Part shown: in pieces, positions 8,859-17,916 of the stretch
Layout of the letters: every line of letters begins with the position of its first letter
Position numbering within the stretch: the first letter of the stretch is position 1
Source of the DNA: Dehalococcoidaceae bacterium
Lineage (GTDB): Bacteria > Chloroflexota > Dehalococcoidia > Dehalococcoidales > CSSed11-197
DNA: 36,935 bases
Direction: 5' to 3'
Assembly (NCBI GenBank): GCA_016928015.1
Contig: JAFGLQ010000020.1
Coordinates: 1 to 36,935 of the forward strand
The notes under the pieces: model-generated
Seen by the model: the letters and a program-made list of their open reading frames with translations, nothing else
Databases searched by the model: none
What the model was told of the DNA's origin: nothing
Program-made: the position numbers and the translations under genes

Positions 8859-11366
8859 TTATGCCGGATAATGTTCGCGATGCGACGTTCGAATAATTTC
8901 GCAGAATACTGTGACCAGAGCGGGATCGAACTGGGTGCCGGCATGTTTCTCCAGTTCGCCAAGAGCCTGTTCAAAATCCATCCGGCCTCGATAAGGCCTG
9001 GGGGTCGTCATGGCATCATAAGCATCCGCAATGGCCATAATACGCGCACCCAGCGGTATGCTTTCTCCGCTGAGCCCCGCCGGGTAGCCCCTGCCGTCAT
9101 AGCGTTCGTGATGATGCAGAATCAGAGGCAGGCAGTCGGCAAGCTCGCTGACATGCCGGAGTATCTCTGCTCCTATTTCGGGGTGTGTTTTGATGGGGCC
9201 CCATTCAGCCAAAGTCAAGGGTGACTGTTTATTCAGTATAGTGTCCGGAACTCCTATTTTACCAATGTCGTGCAGCAACCCGGCAGCACGTATGGTGTTG
9301 ATCTGTTGCTCGGGCAGATTCATCTTTTCGGCAATGGATACGGCATATTCGCTGACTTTTCTTGAGTGACCGTAGGTATAACTGTCCTTGGCATCCACGG
9401 TTGCTGCCAGGGCATAAATAATGCTTATTGACCGCGATTGACCGGTCGAGTCAATCGGCAAAGCCGGGGAGCGGGTTCCCGATATTTCACACGAAAGGCT
9501 GGTACGATTGCGCCCGTTGTTCTTGGCATGGTAGAGGGCAATATCGGCTGCGCCGATTATCTCTTCCCGCATTACTCCGTCGCCGGGCCAGTTAGCTACC
9601 CCGATGCTGACAGTAATGGGCATGGCCCGCGAACTGGTTTTGGCTTCGATTGTCTTGCGGATACGCTCGGCAACCTTGTGAGCATCCTGCAACCCGGCTT
9701 CGGGCAGAATGATGGCAAATTCTTCACCCCCGTAACGAAAGGCCAGGTCGATATTGCGGATGGAGGTTTCGATATACTTGGCAGTTTTTCTCAGAACCTG
9801 GTCGCCGGCAAGATGTCCGTATATGTCATTGTAGACCTTGAAAAGGTCGATATCCAGCATTATCATCGAAAAAGTGCCGCCGAACCGGGAGCCGCGGGCT
9901 ATTTCCTGTTCCAGGCGCTCATGAAAATGGCGATGGTTGTAAAGCCCGGTGAGCTCATCGGTGTTGGCTTTGATCATGGCAAAGCTGTACAGCTGGGCGT
10001 TTTCCAGTATAACACCCACCTGCCTGGCGATGCCGTCCACAATGGAAATATCCTCTGCCAGGTAATACTTTCTCTTATGCTTTTCTCCCAGGCTGAGAAT
10101 AGCTACCAGCTTGTCCCGGCTTTTAACCGGAAAAAGCATCCTTATACCCATTTTATCCAGTTGTTCCCGCTCGTCCTTCCAGAGTGCTTTGAACTGCGGC
10201 AACCTGTCGATATTATCCAAACTCAGGGGGGTATTGTGTTTATCCAGCCAGTTTACAATAGGAGAATCGGGGTCGAAAGTGATCTGGCTTGAATCATCGA
10301 CATTGTCAGACCTGGGATAATGATAGCGGTGCTTGAACTCACCCGAATCTGAATCTCTTAATATTAAATAGCTTCGCGAAATGTTTATAGCGTTGGTAAT
10401 CATGGGCAACAGTTCGCGGGCAAGCTCGTCCAAATTCAGATTTCCGCCCATTTTACTGCAAAAATCGTTGAGCGCCTGGCGGTAATCGTAGGTATGCCGG
10501 TAAAACAACCTGTCTATGCTGGTTTCAACCAGTTTCCTCAAAGGCCGGGCGGCAATCGACATTGCTATGACAATAATAGATACGGCTGTATATACTACTA
10601 TTTGCGGGATATCCGGCAGGAATCTCAAACCGGCAAATATCAAGCCGGCATATACCCCGGCGAAAGCCAGCAATAGGATAAACCAGCCGAGTCCCCGCCG
10701 GGCAACCAGGCGCACATCCAGCAGGTCATACTTGGTGATAGCGTAAGCAATAATGGCCACATTGATGAAACTGCCGACATGGTCCAGCGGCAGGCCTTTT
10801 AATACCGGCAGCAGGTTGGTATAGGCCATGGGCGCCATAACACCCCAACCGGCTAAAAGGTAAGCGGTCCGGTTACGCTCAATGGGGTCGTGTGAAGAGC
10901 GATATTTATGCCATAGCAAATACAGAACGGAAAAAGTATAAAAAAGACTCAGCGCTCCTATGACATAGATGGCAGGGCCGAGGTTGTGGTACAACGTTCC
11001 GTCATGTACATAAGATGATTCGATTACCCATGGGGTGGTTATGGATACGATCGCCAGAATCGGCAGAGAGATATAGCCGGCGACAACCCCGGGTCCGGGT
11101 TTTCTCCCGGTATACAGGCGCACAAAATGAAAGTAGGCAACCAGGGCGGCAATAAGAGCGGTTGCCAGCAGGCGGTTCCAGAACAGGGCCAGTTCGGGGC
11201 TGTTTTGCAGCCGCAGCATGAACGAAGTAAAGCTCCAGAAAGCCGCCAGGGCCAGGTAGTACACGAATGCCCGGTTGACCCGTTTTTCTATTCGCTGAAT
11301 TGCGAATAGAAAAACCAATGCATACGCTATACATGTGCCCAGAGGAATAGCGGCCCAGATACTCAC
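8859..11366 (-). CDS. 7TM sensor - GAF - GGDEF - HD-GYP c-di-GMP turnover protein
   Basis: N-terminal ~7 hydrophobic helices, GAF-like region, RYGGEEF with upstream RNID I-site (RxxD), HDIGKIGVPDTILNK and HHERYDGRGYPAGL HD-GYP motifs. GTG start. Confidence 0.92.
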   Translation of the reverse strand: MSIWAAIPLGTCIAYALVFLFAIQRIEKRVNRAFVYYLALAAFWSFTSFMLRLQNSPELALFWNRLLATALIAALVAYFHFVRLYTGRKPGPGVVAGYISLPILAIVSITTPWVIESSYVHDGTLYHNLGPAIYVIGALSLFYTFSVLYLLWHKYRSSHDPIERNRTAYLLAGWGVMAPMAYTNLLPVLKGLPLDHVGSFINVAIIAYAITKYDLLDVRLVARRGLGWFILLLAFAGVYAGLIFAGLRFLPDIPQIVVYTAVSIIVIAMSIAARPLRKLVETSIDRLFYRHTYDYRQALNDFCSKMGGNLNLDELARELLPMITNAINISRSYLILRDSDSGEFKHRYHYPRSDNVDDSSQITFDPDSPIVNWLDKHNTPLSLDNIDRLPQFKALWKDEREQLDKMGIRMLFPVKSRDKLVAILSLGEKHKRKYYLAEDISIVDGIARQVGVILENAQLYSFAMIKANTDELTGLYNHRHFHERLEQEIARGSRFGGTFSMIMLDIDLFKVYNDIYGHLAGDQVLRKTAKYIETSIRNIDLAFRYGGEEFAIILPEAGLQDAHKVAERIRKTIEAKTSSRAMPITVSIGVANWPGDGVMREEIIGAADIALYHAKNNGRNRTSLSCEISGTRSPALPIDSTGQSRSISIIYALAATVDAKDSYTYGHSRKVSEYAVSIAEKMNLPEQQINTIRAAGLLHDIGKIGVPDTILNKQSPLTLAEWGPIKTHPEIGAEILRHVSELADCLPLILHHHERYDGRGYPAGLSGESIPLGARIMAIADAYDAMTTPRPYRGRMDFEQALGELEKHAGTQFDPALVTVFCEIIRTSHREHYPA

Positions 11367-11486
11367 GGCTAAAACACCCCTGCAGGTGAAGGTAAACTAA
11401 AGTAACCTTCACTGATGTTATTTCCAGACATTATCCCCTGTGTGCAGTGGCTTGTCAATGAGAATTCCGTTCAAACCCGATTCACA

Positions 11487-11518
11487 ATTTAAGGCCGGGC
11501 AAATGCCCGGCCTTAATT
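11487..11518 (-). terminator. Hairpin downstream of the GH3-domain gene
   Basis: TTAAGGCCGGGC-aaat-GCCCGGCCTTAA perfect 12-bp stem, followed on the minus strand by an A/T-rich tail. Confidence 0.65.
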
Positions 11519-11542
11519 ACCCGAGTTACTGACTCTGATTGC

Positions 11543-13780
11543 CTACACTTTGACGGCTTCTCCGGTAACAACCGGCACTTCAGCTGGCTGTATCAATACG
11601 GCAATCATATCATCGGTCGGATTGAGATGCGGTGGTTTGAGCCTGGTGATGTCTGCCCCCTGTGCCACCTGGTGCTGCTTGTAGGCGGCGAATGCCCCGC
11701 GGGGCAGTAATGTAACCGTCAACGGATTGAGGCCGGTAAAGGTTTCCAGCTCTGAATAAGGCACATCCAGCTTCTTGAGCTGCTTGTGTATCAACATCGC
11801 AGCCTGCTGTGCCGAAAGCCCGGTTCCACCTTTTAGTTCGAGGTAAATATTGAGTACCGGCTTCTCCTCAATTTCTTTCCTGGCCGTCCAGCCCACGTAT
11901 TCGATTCCAGTTTTTTCCACCGCCTGCCAGATGACTTTCTCCGATAAACGGGTAAAACCTGCAATGTCTATCTGGTCGTCGATCCTGCCTATAAAAGACA
12001 TTTGCGGTATATCAATATCCAGCTTTTCATTGCGAATTGAATGGATTTTAATCAGATGCCCCAGCCGGTATCTTATAAATGGGCCTCCATGAAAGCTGGT
12101 GATAACCAGTTCGTAATTACCGGGTTTGATTTCACTCAACAGATAGGTCGGCGGCACGAAATCCGGATCTTGACTTGATCTTATGCTGTCCTGTTCGGTG
12201 ATGAATTCAAAAAAGTTCAGGTTGGGAACAAATGTCATGCCTTCATAATCCCAGGTCTGCGTGGCGATAACGACCGCCTCGGTACAGCCGTGAAAATCCA
12301 GTGGGTAGCGCCCCCACATTTCCTTGATTTTTTCCCGGTAAACCTCCCCATCCAGCCCGAAGGTTATCATGCCTTTCAGGTTCCACACATCCCTGGGCAG
12401 CATTTTCCGCTTCTCCATTTTGCTTTTTATCATTCCACGCAGCAGGCGCACCGCCATTCCCGGGTGGGCCATCAGGTATTTCCGGTTAAGGGTTGACGAA
12501 CTGCCGCCGCCACTGAAGCGATTTCCAATGGCAACCGCCACGCTTGACATGGCAAAACACAGGTCGAGCCCGTCCTCCAAAGCCATTTTGAAGCCTACTT
12601 TGGTTCGTTCTTCGAAACTGACCTGCTCAGACATCTCTACCGGCGGCAGGAATTCGAATATTTCATGCGGCAGCACCCGGGTCATGGTTCCGGTTGCATA
12701 CGGTGGCGGTGCCATGCCGTAAAAAACCTTATCGCCTTCCTTAAATTTGATCTCTCCGCGGTTCTGGCAGCTTGAAAAGAAAATCAGGGCAAATATCAGC
12801 GGTTCGATCTCATCGAGCTGACGGGATGTTACCGGAACCCATCTGAAGGTGGATTCTCCCGATTTACCGGATGTACACTGCCACAGTATGGGCTTGCGGG
12901 GTAGACCTTCCATACGCCGTTTCAGCAAATGCGGGGCATAATCGGCATAGGTGGTTAATGGTACGGTGCGGCGAAATTCCTCAAGGGTTTCCGGGTTGGT
13001 CCCGCCAAGGATTTTTTGTCCCAACTCGCATTTTTTTACCATTTCCAGTTGTTCCAGCAACAGGCGTTTCTGTATCAGCATGAATTCTTCGATGCTAAGG
13101 TCGATAAAACCACAGCATCTTTGCCACATTTCCTGGTGCTCGCCTTTTTTGAAAAGTTCTACGTTTCTGCTCATGTTCCCGCTCCTTATATAGGTTTTGT
13201 TTTTATCTAATTGGATGAATGCCAATCTTTTTTGAATGAGTATCTTCAACACCGCAATAGACGGAACCAGCATGGGAGTTTCGGCCTGGTAGTGCCGGTA
13301 GCCGGCAAACATGCGCGGAAAAACAAATTTGTCCTGAATCCAGATCAAGCCCAGGTCGGCCAGCAGCCATATTCCGGCCGCCATCAGCATATCGGCAGAA
13401 GGGAACAGTATTACCATGGAAAACGTCACCCCGGCATAAGGATAAATCCCCGGATGGCGCACCAGACCGTACAAACCGGTCGTTACCAGGTCCTGCCCGA
13501 TTCCCGCATCCAGATAAGTTTGGCGAAAGGGTAAATTACCGAATAAGGCATACGCCAGTGTTGCCAGCGAGACCGCCATCAGCAGATACCCCGCTCCGGT
13601 TAACCAAACGGGCAGGTCAATATGGTCCGCGTTAACTGCGATACCGTAAGCGGCAAAAACCAGCAGCCCGGTGCCGGTTATCCACATAAGCGGTTTCAAA
13701 TATCTAACCCGGCAGATAGCCACCAAGTCAAACAGGTGGATAATACCGAATCCCATAATGCCGATCAAAATGTATGTCAT
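11543..13780 (-). CDS. Fusion: isoprenylcysteine carboxyl methyltransferase (ICMT)-like membrane domain + GH3-family acyl-adenylate-forming domain
   Basis: N-term multi-TM with DLVTTGLYGLVRHPGIYPYAG...FPRMFAGYRHYQAETPMLVPS. C-term has QCTSGKSGESTFRWVPVTSRQ, YGCTEA-like FHGCTEAVVIATQ, FIRYRLGHLIKI, FIGRIDDQIDIAGFTRLSE. An internal ATG with Shine-Dalgarno lies at 13174. Confidence 0.8.
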   Translation of the reverse strand: MTYILIGIMGFGIIHLFDLVAICRVRYLKPLMWITGTGLLVFAAYGIAVNADHIDLPVWLTGAGYLLMAVSLATLAYALFGNLPFRQTYLDAGIGQDLVTTGLYGLVRHPGIYPYAGVTFSMVILFPSADMLMAAGIWLLADLGLIWIQDKFVFPRMFAGYRHYQAETPMLVPSIAVLKILIQKRLAFIQLDKNKTYIRSGNMSRNVELFKKGEHQEMWQRCCGFIDLSIEEFMLIQKRLLLEQLEMVKKCELGQKILGGTNPETLEEFRRTVPLTTYADYAPHLLKRRMEGLPRKPILWQCTSGKSGESTFRWVPVTSRQLDEIEPLIFALIFFSSCQNRGEIKFKEGDKVFYGMAPPPYATGTMTRVLPHEIFEFLPPVEMSEQVSFEERTKVGFKMALEDGLDLCFAMSSVAVAIGNRFSGGGSSSTLNRKYLMAHPGMAVRLLRGMIKSKMEKRKMLPRDVWNLKGMITFGLDGEVYREKIKEMWGRYPLDFHGCTEAVVIATQTWDYEGMTFVPNLNFFEFITEQDSIRSSQDPDFVPPTYLLSEIKPGNYELVITSFHGGPFIRYRLGHLIKIHSIRNEKLDIDIPQMSFIGRIDDQIDIAGFTRLSEKVIWQAVEKTGIEYVGWTARKEIEEKPVLNIYLELKGGTGLSAQQAAMLIHKQLKKLDVPYSELETFTGLNPLTVTLLPRGAFAAYKQHQVAQGADITRLKPPHLNPTDDMIAVLIQPAEVPVVTGEAVKV

Positions 13781-13835
13781 ATTTTTCCTGCCAGCCAATA
13801 TGACACATGTCCCGGGCATTGGGAAGGTTTTGTAT

Positions 13836-13854
13836 ACTAGAACAATGTTCTAGT
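13836..13854. promoter_or_regulatory. Perfect 19-bp palindromic operator-like site upstream of the ICMT-GH3 gene
   Basis: ACTAGAACA-a-TGTTCTAGT (9-bp arms, 1-nt centre), about 56 nt upstream of the ATG at 13780. Confidence 0.5.
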
Positions 13855-13871
13855 GAAGCTGAAGTGGTATT

Positions 13872-13900
13872 AAAAAAGCCCCTCCTTGCCGGAGGGGCTT
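13872..13900 (-). terminator. Rho-independent terminator of the wHTH/RHH-like operon
   Basis: Minus strand AAGCCCCTCC-ggcaa-GGAGGGGCTTTTTTA: perfect 10-bp stem plus T-tract. Confidence 0.85.
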
Positions 13901-13925
13901 ATCTGCAGACCGTTTTAAGGCTGTT

Positions 13926-14354
13926 TTACTGCGTTTTCTTCCACTTGATTTTCACCTGGTTGCCTTCCCCGCTGTCATCCTCAAGTTTATCCAGGGTTGA
14001 AGAAAGGTCCTTTAAATCACCGCTCAGAGAATGGCTGCCCAGTTCCAGGCCGTAACCGACGAAAAAATCCAGAAAACTTTTCAGCAGTTTGCGGGTATCT
14101 TCCTGGAAAGCGAGAACCTCTTCCTTGGTTGCGGCTTTCTTCTCGTTGAGCTCCAGCTTGCCTTTCACCTCTCCCAGCAGCTGTTTCAGGCTTTCGATTT
14201 CCTGGCGGTCGATGCCGGTTCCGGCCTCTTTTTCAGCCTGAAAATGGCTTTCGATAAGGAAGTCGATAAACTCGCCCTGCGCAAGGTCTCCCCGGTTTTC
14301 GTTGATTTTCCTGATGACCTCTGCATCCAGGATAAGCATTCTTTTATCGCTCAT
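13926..14354 (-). CDS. Small ribbon-helix-helix-like protein with C-terminal coiled coil, function unknown
   Basis: N-term LILDAEVIRKINENRGDLAQGEFIDFLIESHF resembles RHH/CopG. The rest is charged helix. It overlaps the upstream wHTH gene by 11 nt. Confidence 0.6.
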   Translation of the reverse strand: MSDKRMLILDAEVIRKINENRGDLAQGEFIDFLIESHFQAEKEAGTGIDRQEIESLKQLLGEVKGKLELNEKKAATKEEVLAFQEDTRKLLKSFLDFFVGYGLELGSHSLSGDLKDLSSTLDKLEDDSGEGNQVKIKWKKTQ

Positions 14355-14649
14355 TATTCTCCTCGCTACTGTGGGGCTCCAAAGTTTCTTTCAGTTCCAG
14401 GGCTTCCAAAACACCATCAATGCTTCTGAGCACGCCCAAACCCTTCTTGGTTACCCTGTAGGTCACCGAAGGGTTGCCTAATGCTACCCTATCGATAAGT
14501 CCGCGTTCAAGTAAAAAGTTGAGATATTTTTGCAACTGGAAATAGCTCATGTTGACACTGTACATTATCTCCGTCTTGCCTGCCTCGCCCAAACGGAGCA
14601 TGTCAGCTATGATTTCCAGGCTTGATCTTCTTTTATCGAGTTTTTCCAT
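14344..14649 (-). CDS. Winged-helix DNA-binding protein of archaeal-like type
   Basis: KRRSSLEIIADMLRLGEAGKTEIMYSVNMSYFQLQKYLNFLLERGLIDRV...YRVTKKGLGVLRSIDGV: typical of small archaeal-style wHTH regulators. Confidence 0.78.
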   Translation of the reverse strand: MEKLDKRRSSLEIIADMLRLGEAGKTEIMYSVNMSYFQLQKYLNFLLERGLIDRVALGNPSVTYRVTKKGLGVLRSIDGVLEALELKETLEPHSSEENNER

Positions 14650-14659
14650 GCTTCAATAC

Positions 14660-14690
14660 AGTACTTACGTAATAGTACTTTATCATTATA
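14660..14690 (-). promoter_or_regulatory. -10 TATAAT and two AGTACT boxes ahead of the wHTH gene
   Basis: Minus-strand TATAAT at 14685-14690. AGTACT at 14660-14665 and 14674-14679 separated by 8 nt (tacgtaat). Confidence 0.5.
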
Positions 14691-14712
14691 CCTTAGCTGT
14701 CAATACTTACAA

Positions 14713-14741
14713 AGAGCCCTCTCATTGAAAGAGAGGGCTCA
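14713..14741 (-). terminator. Hairpin terminator upstream of the wHTH promoter / downstream of usp
   Basis: GAGCCCTCTC-attgaaa-GAGAGGGCTC perfect 10-bp stem in the usp 3' region. Confidence 0.6.
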
Positions 14742-14773
14742 AAATATAGGCTGATATGGAATACGGGTAAAAT

Positions 14774-15664
14774 TTACTTTGTTCTTACCAGGAGAATGGG
14801 GGTCGTCACGCCCATCAAAACCTTTTCGGCAACACTGCCAAAAGCCCAGCGGCTGAAACCGCTCCGGCCGTGGGTTGCCATGACAATAAGACTGAAATTA
14901 TTCCGGTTGGCATAATCGACAATTTCAACTGCCGGATTGCCCATCAACACTTCGTATGAGGCTTTAATACCTTTTTGTTCCAGCTGGACGGCAGTTTCTT
15001 TAAGGTAGTTGGAGGTGTCCAGCTGGCATCTCTCCTGTTCGGCTGCAACGTGTTCGTCCCAGCTCATGGGCATATCCGAAGGGTAGTCGGAGGCAACTTC
15101 CGGCTGGCTGCAAACGCTTACCAGTACAACATCGGTAAATTCCGGACCCAGTTGTTTGGCCAGTTCTTCGACATGCGGTAACGAAGCTTCAGCCTTTTTC
15201 GAGCCGTCCAGCAGCAGCATAACCCTGCCTTCCCTGGAAGTATCCTTGACCTTTTTTTCCGGGATACCGGCACGAATCAGCCAAATGGGTATCCGTGATT
15301 CCCTGAGCAGGGCATCGGCCACACTGCCCATTACAATCCGTGAAAATCCGCTTCTGCCGTGAGTAGCCATGAGGACGAAATCGATATTGTTTTTCCTGGC
15401 AAACTTTTTAATGGAATCTACCGGGCTGCCGATAACGACTTCTCCCCAGGCTTTCACCGGCCTGTCACCGGAGGCAGCGACGATTTTTTCGGCAGCTCGT
15501 TCAACGTATGCCTGGTGCAAAGGCAGCAGGGCTTTTTCCTCCGGTCCAAGCACATTCAAAACAATAGTCTCTATCCCCATAACAGATGTGAGCTTAACTG
15601 CGTATTCCATGAGAACTTCGGCCAGAGTCGAGCCGTCCAGCGGCACAAGCATTCTTTTATACAA
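14774..15664 (-). CDS. Tandem-domain universal stress protein (UspA family)
   Basis: Two Usp domains, MYKRMLVPLDGSTLAEV and GRVMLLLDGSKKAEAS. ATP-loop motifs ATHGRSGFSRIVMGS and ATHGRSGFSRWAFGS. Confidence 0.94.
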   Translation of the reverse strand: MYKRMLVPLDGSTLAEVLMEYAVKLTSVMGIETIVLNVLGPEEKALLPLHQAYVERAAEKIVAASGDRPVKAWGEVVIGSPVDSIKKFARKNNIDFVLMATHGRSGFSRIVMGSVADALLRESRIPIWLIRAGIPEKKVKDTSREGRVMLLLDGSKKAEASLPHVEELAKQLGPEFTDVVLVSVCSQPEVASDYPSDMPMSWDEHVAAEQERCQLDTSNYLKETAVQLEQKGIKASYEVLMGNPAVEIVDYANRNNFSLIVMATHGRSGFSRWAFGSVAEKVLMGVTTPILLVRTK

Positions 15665-15775
15665 AATCCTACCTCCTGAAACAATAATAATAGTATACAG
15701 TTACAGCTATAAAATGCAAGAGTAACCCGGCATGATTTGGCACTTTCCTAAGCGTAGGTTATAATTACCGCGGGG

Positions 15776-16288
15776 GTGCAGTATATGGGGTACCACGACC
15801 ACAAAGAAGCTTCACCGGTTGTCGTTTCGGCCGGTGTTCTGGTTATATCCGACAGCCGTACCGAATACAGTGATGAATCCGGCAAACTTATCTGCCGTCT
15901 TCTGGAATCAAACGGCCATGACCTTGGGGGGTTCGAACTACTAAAGAACGAACCATTAAGCATCACTGCCTCGGTTAATAAACTCATTGAATCCGCCCAT
16001 GTACAGGCGATAATTATCAGCGGTGGCACCGGCCTCAGTGCCCGGGATGTAACCGTTGAAACGGTCGCCCCGATGCTGGATAAAAAACTCGACGGCTTCG
16101 GCGAACTCTTCCGGAGCTTGAGCTACCGTGAAATCGGTTCGGGCTGCATCATGAGCCGCGCCATGGCGGGTGTCTGTCGGAAAAAGGTAATAATTTGTCT
16201 GCCGGGTTCCTTAAAAGCAGTGCGTCTTGCCATGGAAAATATCATTCTGCCTGAACTCGGCCATATGGTCAGGGAAGCCACCCGGTGA
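15776..16288 (+). CDS. moaB: Molybdenum cofactor biosynthesis protein MoaB/MogA
   Basis: AGVLVISDSRTEYSDESGKLI, AIIISGGTGLSARDVTVETVAPM, LPGSLKAVRLAMENIILPEL. Confidence 0.92.
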   Translation: MQYMGYHDHKEASPVVVSAGVLVISDSRTEYSDESGKLICRLLESNGHDLGGFELLKNEPLSITASVNKLIESAHVQAIIISGGTGLSARDVTVETVAPMLDKKLDGFGELFRSLSYREIGSGCIMSRAMAGVCRKKVIICLPGSLKAVRLAMENIILPELGHMVREATR

Positions 16289-17484
16289 AATGGCTCGACG
16301 AACTCCTGCCGCTTGAGCAAGCCCTGGATCGCATCCTGAAACACGTCCTCCCGGTTGACAGGCAGGAAAATGTAACCCCGGATAAAGCCATCAACCGTGT
16401 GCTTGCCGAAGACCTCACAGCCATGTTGAACGTACCCCCGTTCAACCGCGCTTCAATGGACGGCTATGCTGTCTTGTCCGGTGAAACCACCGGTGCGGGC
16501 CGGTTAAAACCGGTCAGGCTCACACTTGCCGGAAGTATTTATGCCGGTATGGCTCCGTTATTTTCCGTACACGCCGGAGAGTGTGTGTATGTTGCCACCG
16601 GAGCAGCCATTCCTGCCGGTGCGGATGCTGTCGTCAGAATAGAAGACTGCCGGCGAGAGGAAGCGGATATAGATGTATACGCCCCGGTCAAACCCGGAGA
16701 CAATATCGCCCCCGCCGGTGAAGATATACGTTGCGGCTCTACGGTTCTTGAACAAGGCGCGCTGTTAAATCCGGCCCGGATGGGAGTAATTGCGTCCCAG
16801 GGAATCAATGAGGTCAAGGTTTATGCAAAGCCGGAAGTAGCCATTGTCACTACCGGTGAAGAGCTGGCTCAACCGGGAGCGCTGCTGCAACCGGGCCAGA
16901 TATACGATGTAAATGCTGCTACGCTCAGTGCTCTTTCTGTCCGGTCAGGAGCGACCGCCAAAGCCTTCCTTTCGGTGAATGATTGCCTCGAAGACCTTGA
17001 AGAATCACTGTTTGAGGCCCTCAGGTCGGATATCGTAGTTGTTTCCGGCGGTTCTTCAGTGGGCGAAAGAGACCATATGTACGAATTGCTCTCTTCCACA
17101 GGCAAGGTATGGTTTCATGGCATCAACATAAAGCCCGGCAAGCCGACCCTGTTTGCCACGATCAAGGGAAAGCCGGTACTCGCTCTGCCCGGCTACCCGA
17201 CATCCTGCCTGATAAATGCCTACCTGCTTTTGAAACCTGCTTTGGAAAAACTGGCTCGACTGCCTCGATTAAAAGCCCGGACGGAAAATGCCAAAATATC
17301 CTGCGATATCTCCGCCAGCAAACGCCGGCAGTTTGTTCCGGTACGCGTAGATGACCATGAAGCCGTTCCAATTGGCAAGGAATCAGGCGCAATAACGGCA
17401 ACCGCTTATGCATCAGGTTACGTTATTATCATGGAGAATTCAGCTCTCAGCCGTGGTTCGAATGTCGAGGTAGTGTTGTTTTAA
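16285..17484 (+). CDS. moeA: Molybdopterin molybdenumtransferase
   Basis: LNVPPFNRASMDGYAV, VYVATGAAIPAGADAVVRIED, IVTTGEEL, VVSGGSSVGERDHM, FHGINIKPGKPTLFA, LPGYPTSCLI. Confidence 0.95.
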   Translation: MKWLDELLPLEQALDRILKHVLPVDRQENVTPDKAINRVLAEDLTAMLNVPPFNRASMDGYAVLSGETTGAGRLKPVRLTLAGSIYAGMAPLFSVHAGECVYVATGAAIPAGADAVVRIEDCRREEADIDVYAPVKPGDNIAPAGEDIRCGSTVLEQGALLNPARMGVIASQGINEVKVYAKPEVAIVTTGEELAQPGALLQPGQIYDVNAATLSALSVRSGATAKAFLSVNDCLEDLEESLFEALRSDIVVVSGGSSVGERDHMYELLSSTGKVWFHGINIKPGKPTLFATIKGKPVLALPGYPTSCLINAYLLLKPALEKLARLPRLKARTENAKISCDISASKRRQFVPVRVDDHEAVPIGKESGAITATAYASGYVIIMENSALSRGSNVEVVLF

Positions 17485-17915
17485 CAGCGCAATACGCTGT
17501 TGCCGGCCCTTAAGCGCCCGCCTCTGATAACCCGGGCGAATACGCCTTCCAGTGGCATGATACAGGTCCCTACCTGTTTAAAGATGGCGCACCGGTCATG
17601 GCACTCTTTGCCTATCTGGGTAATCTCGAGTTCCACATCATCCCCCAGTTTGAGATGCGTACCCAGAGGCAGATGGCACACATCCATCCCCTCAACGGTA
17701 ATATTTTCGGCAAAATCACCCGGCTTGACGTCAAGTCCAAGCTTTTTCATCTTATCTATACTGGAAACAGCCAGCAGGCTGACCTGCCGGTGGGTTTGCG
17801 AATCAGCATGCCCATCTCCCTGTATGCCGTAATTTGCCACCAGGTCAACGTGCTCAACCGGGTGTTTTTTGGCACCCTTTTTTTGAGATGTGCATACCGC
17901 TTTGATTTCTGCCAA
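17481..17915 (-). CDS. MOSC domain-containing protein
   Basis: YGIQGDGHAD, VSLLAVSSIDKMKKLGLDVKPGDFAENITVEGMD, LPLGTHLKLGDDVELEITQIGKECHDRCAIF. Confidence 0.9.
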   Translation of the reverse strand: MAEIKAVCTSQKKGAKKHPVEHVDLVANYGIQGDGHADSQTHRQVSLLAVSSIDKMKKLGLDVKPGDFAENITVEGMDVCHLPLGTHLKLGDDVELEITQIGKECHDRCAIFKQVGTCIMPLEGVFARVIRGGRLRAGNSVLRC

Positions 17916-17916
17916 A

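Noticed and set aside
8850-8869. ATCCGG-ttttatg-CCGGAT hairpin between lysR and the GGDEF gene
   Set aside because: Only a 6-bp stem overlapping the convergent stop region. Could be a weak terminator but not callable.
9438-10292. 284-aa plus-strand ORF opposite the GGDEF/HD-GYP gene
   Set aside because: Antisense to well-supported domains. The translation has no family-like features.
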